Positions 36,098-49,200 of a stretch of 64,000 nt of DNA are shown here, piece by piece; within the stretch, counting starts at the first letter, position 1; each line of letters begins with the position of its first letter. The DNA comes from Rallus limicola (taxonomy: Eukaryota > Chordata > Aves > Gruiformes > Rallidae). Below the pieces are notes generated by a model. The model worked only from the letters and a program-made list of their open reading frames with translations. It made no database searches and was not told the DNA's origin. Position numbers and translations under genes: made by a program. The DNA lies in NCBI GenBank assembly GCA_022605955.1, contig JAKCOZ010000001.1, positions 16,360,146 to 16,424,145 on the forward strand, read 5' to 3'.

Positions 36098-36200
36098 AGA
36101 GCGGCGCGGCGCAGGCGGGCCCAGGCGTCGGGCGTCGCGGGGCAGGAGCTCCGGGCCCGTCACGGCCAGCCGTTGCGGCCGGTTCAGGGAGCTGCCCTTG

Positions 36201-38334
36201 GAGGTATTGCCCTCCGGGTGTGCCATGCGTGTCCTACTTCCTGCCATGAGGCCTCTGGACCCTTTTAGCCACCCCAGCCCACAGAGGGAGGGCTGGGCAG
36301 TGTGGTGGGGCAAGGCTTCCAGCCCAAGCCTTGAGTTTTGCGGTGCCTCCGGGCACCAAGAGGCAGAGCCTTGGGGTGCTGGCAGCAGCTGAGGAAGAGG
36401 AGGGGCACAGCTTAGCCAAACAGGTGTAAAGTTTTTTCAGAACAGCAGTGGGTGGCTTGTCCTGCCACTGTTACTGGTGGCTCTTGGCCCTTGAGTCACC
36501 AAGAGGGGCACCCACAGTGTGCCCACCTCCAGGAAAAGGCTTGGCACATGGAAAAACAGAGCTGTTACCCATGGAAGGTGTTAGAACTGCCAGCAGTCCC
36601 AAGAAAGGGCTCGCAGTAGGCGTACTAGTGAAGCAGCAGCGATTTATTAGACGTTCTGCCAAGAGCAGGTGTCCCAGTGCAGTAGGCACACCTGTGGTCA
36701 GAGTTTTCAGCATTTTGTACCATATTCCTGTCTAAAATCAATGAATTAGGTACTTTCAAGGTTTACAGGCTCAAATGAGGTGCCTTCTTTACAACAGTAC
36801 ATAATACACATTGCACACTGCATGTCTGACAGGTTCCTGCTTCCCCTTGGTGTAGAAAATAATATTAATGAGCTTACTAAGCAAAATGCAGTGTCTTTCT
36901 AAGTTATTGTTCATCTTCCATACCCTTAACTGTATTTGTAATTAATAATGACATTAACCTGTAGATTAATCTTTTTAGATTGATTGATTTTTGTATTGTC
37001 GGGGCCCAATGAAACCAAATAGGGACCCTCCGGCTTGGTTTTATCTTACTGCTAGGCAGCTGAGCGGTATTCCCCCGTATCTTATGCCCTATCTGTGCCA
37101 TATCTTGATTGACACTTGTCCTTTATCTTCCTTTTCCCTATAAGACTTAGCTTGAGTCCCAGCTTCCCAAAAGACCAACCGAGTCCATGGCAAACGATAC
37201 TGGATGAGGCAGCCTGAGTCCTCCACTCCCCAAGTCAGCATAGAAGAGTACTACACCCATTCCACAGTTTGCAAAAGCAACATTACCCAGCATTTTCCAC
37301 AGTGGTGTCATGCCCTGTACAAACACAGCCAGTGTAGGGAGCATTCCAGAAGGCCATTTTGTGAATGTGAACACATCCCAGACTGGTGATTCAGATGGCA
37401 GCAGGGACACAAAAAACCTTGAAACTGGTTGGCACAATCACCCGTACTGCTGGCAGGCCAGCAGTGACCTGTGGAAGCGGTGATTTGGAAGCCAGTCACC
37501 ACCGTACTGCCATGTGTATGTCAGGATCACCAAGCTTCTGAACGTTTTGCTCCTCTAATGTGGGGGGGAGGTGTGTAGTGGCTAGGTGTTCAAATGAATT
37601 ATCTGCCTCCATCAAATGAGCACCATCACTGGGAGAATGCTTTCATTTCCCAGAAGAACATGGTTGCCTGTTACATGTGTCATCTCTTCCAGCTGCTGCC
37701 AGCTTCTGAGCAATTCTGGGCTGCCAAACCTGACTTATTGATGCAGATAAAAAAAACGATTGTGCTCTTTGAATTGAAAACTCCTTTGTGACCAGGAACA
37801 AGGACTGGCTGATACCAGTGACCTCTCTTGCTGGCTAGGAGGATGGCTAGTGTTTGCAGCGTGCCACCCCATGAACCTGTTGACTGCACACATCAAAATG
37901 CTGGCTGAAGCCACCCACCACGCTGGAGTACAAGGGCAAGAGCGTGTTGTTAGAAATCACTTTGAAGTCCTGGGTCTAAGAGGTGGTTTATTTATGAAGG
38001 GAAGCTGACTGAGTAATGCAGTCCTTCAGGTGCCTTCCTCTGAAGAGACTGACCCCCTGACCCTGGATGCTGATGAGAGTTTTATATCAAGTAGGGCCCA
38101 AGAATTGATGAGCCAGACCTTGATCTCTACACGTGAGGAGCTCACTTGGGCTCAGCAGTACAATGGCACTTGACTGTGGCTGAGGAAGATACAGATAAGA
38201 CAAGACAGAGCCAATCTCCTCCCAAGGCTTTTGCACAGCAAACGGTAAGAGGCAAGGGTCACATATAGCATGGAAAGTCCAGTTAGATAAAAGGAAAAAA
38301 AATAAAATGCTGTAAGGGTGTGGAAGCGCTGTTT
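36201..38334. other. Intergenic, possible degraded retroelement
   Basis: No coding exon. From about 36,590 to 37,140 the sequence has features compatible with an old LTR on the minus strand (TGTTAGAAC at the left and a TTTATT that would be AATAAA in reverse), but I could not match a family and saw no paired repeat. The rest is unremarkable. Confidence 0.3.
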
Positions 38335-38396
38335 GCAGCAGCCCAGAGAGGTGGTGTGTGTGATTCTGTGACAGATTCTGTGATGCTGTGATCCTG
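38335..38396 (+). repeat. Internally deleted CR1 remnant
   Basis: 'cagcccagagaggtggtg', matching the CR1 body, runs directly into 'gattctgtgatgctgtgatcc', a CR1-like 3' tail, with the usual 150 or more intervening bases missing. Confidence 0.5.
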
Positions 38397-38514
38397 AGAG
38401 ACACCCTGCCACATTTGGAAACATTTTCCTGGGTAATTATCTTTCAAATTCTTGGATCAAAACAACTGCCTGTAACTTTCTTCTTCTTAAATACTTTGAA
38501 ATACTCCCTGGTAT

Positions 38515-38962
38515 AAAAAAGACAGGGATCTCCTGGAAAGAGTTCAGCGGACGGCTACAAAGATGATTAAAGGCCTGGAGCATCTCCCCTACGAGGAAAC
38601 GCTGAATGAACTAGGGCTGTTCAGCCTTGTAGAAAGAAGACTAAGAGGAGATCTTATTAATGTTTATAAATATCTTAAGATAAGGCTCTTTTCAGTTGTC
38701 TGTGGAGGCAGTGGCCTCAAGTTGGAGCACAGGAAGTTCTGCACCAATATGCAGAAGAACTTTTTCATGGTGAAGGTGCTAGAGCCCTGGGACAGGCTGT
38801 CTGCCTGTTGTGGAGTCTCCTTCTCCGGAGATATTCAAGACCCGTCTGGATGCCTAACTGTGCAGTATGTCCTAGGGAACCTGCTCTGTCAGGGGGGTTG
38901 GTCTCGATGATCTGTGGAGGTCCCTTCCAACCCCTACAGTTCTATGAATCTGTGATTCTGTT
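38515..38962 (+). repeat. CR1 LINE 3' end, plus strand
   Basis: Frame MIKGLEHLPYEETLNELGLF is the CR1 ORF2 C-terminus, followed by 'ggtcccttccaacccctac' and the tail 'ttctatgaatctgtgattctgt'. 5' truncated, about 440 bases. Confidence 0.93.
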
Positions 38963-41900
38963 AAATGCTTCTCTTTTTGAAATAAAAATATGTCTCCCTG
39001 TCCTCCTCAGAGCATACAACTTCGCAACCAACAACTGGAGGTGTACATATTTGGGATACAGTGGCTGCGAGCTGTGCACTGCCCAACACAGAAGAAACCC
39101 TGCGTAACCCTCCCCGAGCTTAGGGGCGCGGGAGTCCCAGGCTGTCCCTCGCTTTGTGGCCGTGGGCTTTGCAGGGTCACCCCGGGAGGAGGTGACCACC
39201 AGGCCGGCCAGCTGGGCTTCGTTTCTAAGGGGGGAGCTCCATCGTGTGGGCGCTGCTGAGAACTGCTGCAGGAAGGGAGCCTGGGTCGAGGAGTACCGGA
39301 GTTGCAGCAGTGGGATAGTTCTATTTTATGGCTTGGACAGCACTTGCATAACGTAAATCATTGCTTAAAGCCTTGTCCATGGCTGGACCTCATTTCTCCT
39401 GGTATACCCCTGCTGCTAGAGAGGCAAGGGAAGCAAAAAAGAGGAGGTGAATTTCTCCTGTCAGCTCCTGCCATTAGGAAGAAAGACATGAGGCAGAACT
39501 GGCCTAGGGTAAAACAACCAGCATCAGACCTGCTGCTCCTGTCAAGGCCAAAACCTGTAGCTCCGGTGTGCCGTGCTTTTGGGCCGCCCCAGCAATGAGT
39601 GCTCATTGTGTATGTCCTTCAGTATGTCCCTGAAGTATATCAGACTTTGTATGCATGTGCTGACTGACCCTGCTTTCTGTGTACAGTTGTTTCAACGTAT
39701 CCAAGACTGATTGGGTTCTCTCAGTGTGAGATGGAGAAGGAATATCTGCATGGGCCCTGAAGCCGTGTCTGTCTTAATATTAGAAATCCAGCCCATCACC
39801 TCCTCCCAAAGGGAAAAAGGAATTAATTACTGATGAATTTTTTTTTTTTTTTAAAGTTGGCCAATATGTAAAGCAACCTCAGGAAGCTGTTCATTTTCAA
39901 GAGTAGATCTGATTCCTCATTGTGACAAAATTTGAAACGCAAAACAGTAGGCTCAGTGCTTGCAGTCTGCCGATACAGCTCAGATCAGGAGGGCTCAGTT
40001 TGCAAGTACAGACATTTTTCCACCCCCAAATAGACAACCCATGGAAACTCAGCCTGGGCTCTGCGAGTCAAACTCCCTTCTGCTTGTCTTTCATCACGTG
40101 TAATAAGGAGCCTGCAAGCAGACCACATGTTGCATGACCGGTTAGCTTCTTGGCACTCAAATGCTGTTCTCTGCGCTGGGCCTGTGCTGAGTCTCATGTT
40201 TCTGGCTGCATTTCTGCCACTGTTGTCAGCGTCAACACGGCTAACACTGAGCTAACATCCTACCCGATTGCTGTCCCTTGAGCCACATATCTGTTTTGGG
40301 GGCAGCCCATGTATTCCCTGCCCATGGCTCCTCACCCTACCTACCCGGTCCCTGCCCCACTTCTCCTGGGTGTTCCAGACCCCTTCACATGGTGCAAGTG
40401 GGAGAGGGAGGTGGTGGTGGCCCCACTCAGGTAGAATAGGGGACAGTCATACTCAAGGGTGGTTTGTCACACTGTGGGGTGGATATTTGCTGTTAGCACC
40501 TACATCCTGGAGCTACCAAATCTGAGAGGAAGGGGTGAGAAGCATTGTTTCCCAACCTGTATGTCTTGTCGGTGCTGTATTCACATTCTTCCCAGAATGA
40601 GATGTACCTTCAGCTCATTCTGCTGGCAAGCTGGAGAGGTATTTCCCCATGAGGGCACCAAGACCTGAGTGCCTGCCCCATAGAGTTTCACCAGAACACG
40701 GTATTGCTGTCCTTTGGAGTTCAGGCTGACTTAGTTTGGATGGTGAAATGTCACATTTTTGGGTTGAAAAGCAGTAGTTTTGTGCATTGACTAAGTTTTG
40801 CTTTGTTTTACTACTTTTTTGTACTTTTTTTTTTTCACTGGGTGTTTTACTTGCCCTTCTCCTGAAATTTCCTGAATTTAGGGTTATCAGAAACTTATAC
40901 AGAGGGAAGGAGCTTAATGAAATGGACATTGCTCCATGATAGATGCATCGTATTTCCCCCTGCACCAAATATGTTTCATCTCCACCTTGACTTTTTCCCC
41001 ACAGATTTCTCCTGGTCAAGATGATAGATCTCAGGAGCATCTGTTCTTACCTACTGCTAATATACTGCTCAGTGCTGAGCCCCAGAAGGTTCAGCTGTAA
41101 CCTATACAAAAATATTACACGCAAAGGCAGTATTTACAACCTGAAAAAAAGCCAAACCCAGCCATCTGAAGCCTAACGTGTCTTCTGCAGGTGGAAAGCT
41201 GATTGTTTTTAATTTATAAAGGCAACTTTCAGCCTTTTCCACACCCAGGGCATGACCAAACGCTATTGCACACCCCAGGAGGACTGACAGGCTGGTGAGG
41301 TGCTATCAAACCTTGTGGTCCTTGGGTTGAGCCCTTGGGGTGAAATGGTGTCTGAGCATATGAGGGACTTCATCTCATGAGCAATGGCAGGATGGAGGGT
41401 GGGAAACAAGCAGAGACTTGCCCTCATTATGCGTGGGTCTAACATGCCCAATTACCCCATCCTCTCCTCACCTCTGAGATGTAAAAGACTCTTGTTGAGA
41501 GTGGTCATAATTCACGGTGAACACCCTGCCTCCCCCTTACTCCCTTCACACCCGCTGCTCTCCATTTTCCTTCCAGAAAAAAATGTGTCTTTGATGAAAT
41601 GAAATGGCTCAGTCAAAGAACCCCTCAAATGGTTGGGGACCCCTGCACTTGGCCACCCTTGCCCACTTCCCAGCTCTATTTCTGGCTGAGTTTGGAGTTT
41701 AAGTGGACTGACCTTGTGCCCTGACTGCCCCGGGGGTCAGTGATGAAAGCGGATGGAGGCTTCACAGTCAGGTCTCTTGTGTGTGACTCTTTTGTTCCCG
41801 GGACAGGGGTGTGCGGTGCCTGGGACAGTGCTTAATTGTTCGGGGGCACTGCTTTACCCATCATGCCCTTCCCCGGGTGGCCCCAGCTCTTCTTGCTCAT

Positions 41901-43040
41901 GCGTGGGAGGGAGGCAGCTTCCCCACTTGGGGTGGGGAGGAGGAAGCGGAGTCTGAGTTTCTCGGCATCATTTCTGGCTGTTTATCAGTCTGTGTAATAA
42001 ATGTTGTGGAGTGCCAGAAAGCCAGGAAAGAAAGAAAATTTTAAAAATAAATTTAAAAAAATGGGACTTCCTGGCATTGCACAACTCCTCTCTGTCGCTG
42101 GGTGCATCCTCCCTTGTCCTGCCATACAGGCAAGAGCAACATCACCTTTCCCTGGCCAGCTCCTGGGTCCATGCGCTGTGCTCCATGGGATGCACCCTGC
42201 TTCCAAGAACTCCCTCTGCCCTTCTGCAGGTGTTTAAGGAGGAAAGCCTGATGTGTCAGGCCTGAGGCACTGGGCTTAGGGTGGACGCGATGGGTTCCCA
42301 CCAGCAAGTGCAGAAGCTCTGGAGTAGGGCACATCAGCAAAGCTGGGTGGTATTGCAGGGGGACAAGCCCAGGGCTGGAGATACTGAGGCTTCTGGAAAG
42401 CTCAATGCCGGACAACCTGTGTGCGTGATGCTAAAGAGTTGAAGGTTTACAAATGTCCATAAACAGAGGCAGGTCAGCAGGGCTCAGCAGAAGCATGTGG
42501 GAAGCCTTGTGCCACTCGATACCTCTTTGGCTGCCCCCTCAGAATCTTTCTGTTCTCAGCAAGTCCTTCCTGTGCCTTACATCTCCATTGCAGCTGGAAG
42601 CTGGGGCAGAAGCCTCCATAGCAAACCCTCCCCTTTGCCGCTTTGGGGAGTGACTGTGCAGAAGGAAATGGATAAAAGGAATAGAGGGTCAGGGTTTAAT
42701 TACCCCATTGTGTGCAGAGACGAGTGATGGACAGAGACTGTCAGTGGGTCAACGATTAGCTGCCATGGAGCAGACAGAGGAGGGGGGAAACGCCCCCAGG
42801 ACACACCAGAGTCGGGAGATCTGTGGGACATGGAGATGGCAGCTTGTAATGGGCGACACTTTTCCCTTTGCTCCCCTAGTCCTTAGTCCCCCTCTTTGTC
42901 CCTGTGGGCTCAAAAGCCTCATCTGGAACCTGGCTGCTTCACTCGCCAGGGACAGGGGCTGTGGGCTAGCAGGTCTCCTGGGGGAATGGAGAAGAAGGTG
43001 GGACTTCTACCAGCTATGCCTCCCTGTGGGGAAGCAGCAA
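38963..43040. other. Intergenic, nothing recognised
   Basis: No coding exon, RNA gene or named repeat beyond a T run near 39,840 and an A/T-rich stretch near 42,030-42,060. Confidence 0.6.
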
Positions 43041-43210
43041 GGAAGGAAGGAAGAAAGGAGGGAGGGAGGGAGGGAGGGAAGGAAGGAAGGAAGGAAGGAA
43101 GGAAGGAAGGAAGGAAGGAAGGAAGGAAGGAAGGAAGGAAGGAAGGAAGGAAGGAAGGAAGGAAGGAAGGAAGGAAGGAAGGAAGGAAGGAAGGAAGGAA
43201 GGAAGGAGGA
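43041..43210. repeat. (GGAA)n microsatellite, about 32 perfect units
   Basis: 43077-43206 is an uninterrupted GGAA array (130 bases), preceded by several GGGA units (43058-43076) and short impure GGAA. The apparent Lys-Glu-Gly-Arg or Phe-Leu-Pro-Ser repeat proteins read through it are artefacts. Confidence 0.97.
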
Positions 43211-46200
43211 AAGTAGAGGAGGGAAGGAAAGGAAGAAGGCTGAAGGAAGTGACTGCTGGTGGGTGAGGTATAATAGACACAATGCTCCTCTGTGCAGGCA
43301 TGAAGGTCTCCTGCAGAGAGATCAGCCCAACCAAAGTGGAAGCCAGGTGCCTGTCTCCAGCACCACAGCCTTAACTACTGCCTTCTTTGGACATGGCCGA
43401 ACTCCTCAGGTAATAAATCTCTCTCCCCATTGTATTCCTGGCATCGATGGGCTCTGCGGCTGCAAGATACCAGGGTTATTCTCTTGGCAGATTTGTTGAC
43501 CTGGTTTTGTGCAAGGAGAATGCAAAACCAACGAGTTTCAGTAAGTCTTACTCCTTCTGCTTGCAACCCCAGAGGTACGCCCTCCTTTCCTTCTCACACT
43601 CATACCAAGCCCTTGTTTCTCATCCTACCACACTGCCCCTGAGCCCAGCCTTCCTTTCCTACATCCTCAGAAGCTCAGTCCACTCTTATCCCTGCCCCTG
43701 CCCCGCATTGTACCATACAATGTCACACCTAACTTTCTTCCCCTAGTCCTATTACTCTTGGTCTCAAGACTCCTCTGTCTTTTCCTTTTCCCTACAATCC
43801 CTACACACCTTTTTTTGGATCATGACCTTTATTTTCTAACTCTGTTCACAGTTATCCTGCAAGATCCTGCTTCTCATGTCCCCGCTTCCTACCATTCCTG
43901 CCCTTTCCCTTTCTTCCCTTTACTCAGTCATCCTTTACCCCTCTTTCCTGTCCCCTTCACCCCTCATCTCCCAGGGTTGTTTGCATGAATCGTCTCTGGA
44001 ATCATGAGATCACTGTTTTTTTCTGTCTCTTGTCAGTGGGAACATCACATTAAGGAGCGTGGATAAGTGACCGGGGGCCATTGGGGTGACTCTGGCACCC
44101 CCTCTCCCCACCCTCCCTACCCCCTCTTCTTCTGTATCAAAGGAAGCTTTGTTGTCCAAAAGCAGAAAGAGAAAAGCAGATAAAAAGGCGGAACATGTGA
44201 TCTCATTGGCTTTATTTAGCCATCCAGCTATCCCTCCTCTCTTTTCTTGATTCATCCAAAATTATCTAAGTAAGAATCCACAATCCATCCTTGGGCATCT
44301 CATCTGTGAAAGAGATGGTGGTAGATTCTTTTTTCCAAAGAGACTTTAACTGCTGACCTCTTGGTCTTCACGGGGTGCAGAATGACCCTGGCAGGGCTCT
44401 CCAGGCAGTGTAACGCCTCTGACTGCAGTCGTCTCTGCTGCGGGGCCATGGGGTCCCACCCTGTGAAGGGGAATTCACCACTGCTAACTGGGGGTTTCTA
44501 AGGGGACCCAGCAGTGCATTGCTTCATCGGGGGCACTGCTTGGTGGGGAGCTCTGTGCTTGTAGCGTAAGAGGCACCACGTTCAAATTAACAGGTTTCTG
44601 GACCTGTCAGAGACTTGCTTGTTTGTGACCAGGGTAAAATTCTTCACCTTGGGGTGCTTCAGTTGTCCTTTGTTATGGGGATGATCCATGTTTACCTAGG
44701 CTGACTGTACCGTCCTGGCGAGCACCTGGCAGGACAGAGCGACTGTGGGAGCAGTGGGGCGCAGCTGGGATCGCAGTAAGGACCTCTGTGTTTTGTTGGG
44801 ATTCATTTAGATATTATCAAGCCAGGAGGCAGGAAGAGGATTATTATATATTCGTTAATTGTTACATATGAGATGGGTTTGGTGCTTTACAATGAAAGCT
44901 GCTCTGCACGCGGTTTCAAAACAGATACGATGGACTTAGCACAAGTCTTTATTGTGGGCACAGTCACACGAATACACAGAGCTGGTCAGTGCACCATTTT
45001 CATGATGTTTTAACCAGCTTGGTTAAAATCCACCAGACAAGAAGTCCTTCTAATGTGGGAATATAATGGCCCTTTTATCTCTATAGTCCATTCCCCTTAT
45101 CCACAGGAATAAAAATTCCCCAGATAACGCTTACATCCACAGCTTTGTATGCATGTGTGCGGGAAGTCACTGAGGCTGAAATGTAATGATTTCTTTTCAA
45201 GGACCTTCCAAAATACTTAAGGCACTGAATAGGAGGAGAGTGCAGAAAGCTTGGGAGATGGAGCCAGCAGCATATGCCGTGTTCACCTAGAGCACGACAC
45301 GGATTGAGATGGACTTGAGGCACAGGGTAGCTGGAGGAATGAAGAGGGTCAGTAGAGAGGAGAAGAGGAGCAGAGGAGCAGAAAGGCAGAACCAGCAAGA
45401 TTTCTGTCAGGTGAGACTGAAGAGTTTGATTTTCTTGCCGAAAGCGGTATCATCAAAGCATATATCCAAATGCTGTAAAAGGTAGGGAGGTGGTAATTTG
45501 GCTGGGGAATGGTTTCTGTCACGGAAGGGTCACTGTGGAAATCGCAGTGACTTGAGCATCATGTGAACTTTTACGTATCTGCGAATGTACGTGTAAAGTG
45601 ACTCAGTGAAACAGCATGTGCAAGGAGACTATAGCTGGAAGGATGACTGTGGGAATGCCTGAGGTGTAATTTCAATGGGGTGTGGGAAGACATGATGTCC
45701 ATGGAGATTTGCCACAGCTTTTCTGTGGTAGGAGATAACGCACAAGACGATTTACAGCAATGGAGAAACTATACAGCATCACAACCAATCCAACAAAGAG
45801 CGTGGTCTCCAGCTCACGAACAGCTGAATCAGTAGATGTGGAGGCAAGAAAGTGACTTTTTTTTGTGTGCTTCCCATGTGTTTTATAATAAAGGCAGAGA
45901 TCCTATAAAAATCTAGTCCCATTGAAGCTGCCACTGGACTCCTGCCAGCTCTGGGTCCCTATCATTTGATTTTCCTGAAACAGGCACCATGACTCCATTC
46001 AGAAGACATTTCCATTAGCATGTTAGGCTGATTCAACTTATATCCTGCCCTGTTGTGTCTGACTCATTTTTCCCCATCTCTAGGAGAAGCCTGAGGGAAG
46101 GCAGAGGGCCCTTCACATAGATGCTCAAGGTCTCTATCAAATAATAGCTGAAGAAATATTTGCCATGACCGCGCTATGGTCATTTTTTGCCATTCCTTAG

Positions 46201-49200
46201 TCACTTGGCAGCCAATGGAGGGAAGAGGCGAGAGCAGGGTGGGGGAGAGTAAATGAGACAGAGGGACAAGAACAAAAGATTCTTTTGTGGTACTGAGAGA
46301 GAGAAAAGGGAAAGCATCACCAAATGCCCAGAAGCCATGTTTGTAACAAGAGACCTATTCTCTCAGCTACTTGGAAAACAACTTGGAGTAAAAGGCCCTG
46401 GTTGAATTAACCCTTCGTGGAGGCAATTTACTGAGCGTGTAGGGAAGAGGCATGGCCATGGGAGGCGTAATCTGTGCGGTGAGGTAGTGGTGCTGTCTCT
46501 TGGTCAATTTAATGCAAGGATTGGTTGTCTGGGAAGAGGAAGTAGGGATGACGTTGGGTGGTTTGACCGTATCAATTTTAAAATGTCAGATGTCCTTTCT
46601 TCATAGGATCTTTGGGTTTGGCTAAGAACACTGGAGGGTTTTTTGCAGCATATGAGGTGATGTCTTTTTTCTATTGACATTTTTTCTAGCGAAGCTGGAA
46701 CCTAGGGCTGAGGAGAGAGAGAGGAAAGGAAAACACAACTCCCAAAATACATGTTTTACTGCAGCATAATCTTGTCCCATCACAGCACCTGTGAATTCAG
46801 TTCCTATTGGTGGCCTTCAAAACTGTTCTCACATGTTGCATCTCTCTTGCTTACATCTTAGACCTTCCGTTGGCCAAGAACATTTTACTGGAGTTAGAGG
46901 TTCTCTATACAAATGAGTTGAAGGTAGGCCAAATTCCGCAGAGAAACAACAGGCTTTATTTCGTTACGAACACTCTCCCTTAGCCTCTTTCTTGCCTTTT
47001 CTAAGGAGACTTAGAGTGGATCTTTGGGTGAAAAAGGACTTCTACCTAAAGATAATCTGTACCTATTTGAAGATCAAATATGGGACATCAGCATATGCCA
47101 GGTCAGTTGGTATCTGAGCTTGCCTCCGGGTGCTTTACAAATTAAAAGAAGTGAGACAGCCAAATCAGAAATAAAAGCTTTTTCTCCCTGTGCCAGTCCA
47201 GAAGGGACAGCACCCTGCCTCTGGAGCCTCTTCACAGGCAGAAAGAGCAGTTTCGAAATGGAAAGATGGTCCTTTCGGCTTCCCTGCCTCACCAGGACAG
47301 GAGCAGTGTCCAACCATCATGGGTCACCCATCCCCCTTGGCTCGATGGCGCAAATGGGGAGGATGCAGCGGGTGCCCAGGGAGCCCGCAGTCAGGTGGGC
47401 TGCTGAGCGGATGCGAGAGGCACACAACATCACAACTGTGCTTTCGTAAATAAGCAGTCACATGGGGCTCCTGCGCGTGTGTTACAGCAGCGCTTTGAAA
47501 ACAACCAGGGAAATCATGTGGCAACAGAAGACTGCAGGCTCCCGGCCCTCCCCCACTCCCTAAACTTCTCTCTCCCTTTCTTCTCTCTGTCTTACTGAGA
47601 TGGGAACCACAAAGGCTGGAGCTGAATTTTGTTCCCACTAACCTCATCCTGGGCTTTGGGGTGTTTGTGTTGGCACCTGTGCCACTCAGGCTACCTGTGC
47701 TGTGCCATGGCCCCTGCAGTCCCAGCAGGGAAATTTTCAAGTTCAGGCTCCAAGAGGGATTGAAGGACATTTACCCAGCACAGACGTTAAGTACAGTTAA
47801 ACCCATTGCTCAATGGTATTTTCACTATTGCAGCTCTTGAGTCCAAGCAGAAATCAATTTTTTTCTTGGCAGTATGGTTTTAATGTCTGACTGGCACTTA
47901 GTGGAGTGACTTGTAAGGTCAGAAGAGAAAGTTCTGGAGCTTGAAATGCAGTTTGGAAACTAAGAAACTTGAAGTTCTCCACTGCTCCCTCATGCAACTC
48001 ATTCCCAGCAGCACAGTAAGGCATGAGTCTCAAAGCATTAAGACCTCTGCCAAGTTAAGAGCAAGAGGTGTTCTGCGTAGAACACTTGCCACCACGCTAT
48101 CAGGAAATGCATGTCTCTGCGCCTTGGCCCCACTAACAGCCTCCTATTGAAGCCAAGTTCTTACGTGGTATGAATGGCTACCAACCTTGAAGAGCACAAA
48201 GAGTCAGGGAGGAGCTGAGGTATTTAGTTAGCTGTTCCAGGTGAGGCTCAAACTTTTCCACTGTCCTAGCACTTGGGTGGTGTTGCTGATTACACCTTCT
48301 TCTACTGTACCTTCCTCCAGCTATCATTTCTTCCAAGCTGGACATTCCTAGCTTAGAAGCTCAGGATATTAGTCTCCAGTCCACAAGACCTTCACCTTTT
48401 CCTGCATTACCCATTCCCTCAAACACGCTTCTTCTGCTGTTGCTGACTGTAATCTCTCCTTTCTTCTCCTCTCCTTCCCTCCTTTTCTCTCTTTCTCCAG
48501 CTGTTCTTAGAGATGGATTAAATTTAAAGCAAGGTCTTTTTTTTTTTTTTTTTTTCCCAAGCTCCATCTGTATTGTAATCAAGAGGATCTGCTGGAGGCA
48601 AAACAGTAGGGCTCAAGGTGTGGAGAGAACTGAAGAATGAGCACATCTGTATTGGTGTGATCTGCAGGACATTTCAGGGGGACCAGTGCTGTTGACCTGT
48701 TCGAGATAGAGTGCCACAAGCTCTTAAAGCTATGGTGACTTCTGACATGTGTGTCAGAGCTGAGCTGCTGTTGCCTTGCAGCCAGAACATCCAGGTTCAC
48801 CTCCCTGCTGGGTACGACTTTGGGATGCTTTAAGCCCAAGTGCCACCTCCTGGGAACAGTGCAGGCCCTGCATCTCCTCAGAGTCGCACCCTGCACGTTT
48901 TAGTTTGAAAGGGAGAGAAGTCTCAGTCATTACACCCAGGTCATGCGACACAAACTAGAGGAGACTCTGAGTGCAACAGGACCAGCTAGACTATGCTAGT
49001 CCCTGAATGGAGCGTGGCTTGAATTTGGTCAGAATGGGCTGGGTGTGGCTGGCTTGGGCTGGGTTACGCTGGGTTTGATCCATCAGAGCCACACTTAGAT
49101 GGACTGAGCGCAATCTGAATGCAGGTTTGAGATGGCAGCCTGGGAGAGGCATGTTCTAGGTAGGCTAGACTTGACTGGGCTAGCTGCACTGCTTTCAACT

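Larger units (their letters stand above)
35560..36200. promoter_or_regulatory. CpG island, PICK1 promoter
   Basis: Dense CG dinucleotides and GC-rich sequence at the 5' end of PICK1. A GTGAGC donor on the minus strand (exon end at 35899) could close a non-coding first exon that splices to 34985. A YY1-type word (GCCGCCATCTTG, 36086-36097) lies where YY1 sites usually sit near start sites. I see no divergent coding gene starting here on the plus strand. Confidence 0.75.

Noticed and set aside
35851..36249. 132-codon frame in the CpG island
   Set aside because: Open because GC-rich DNA lacks stops; Arg/Pro/Gly composition only.
42708..43499. 263-codon frame with long Arg-Lys-Glu-Gly repeats
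   Set aside because: Produced by reading through the GGAA microsatellite; the other frames give equally repetitive peptides.
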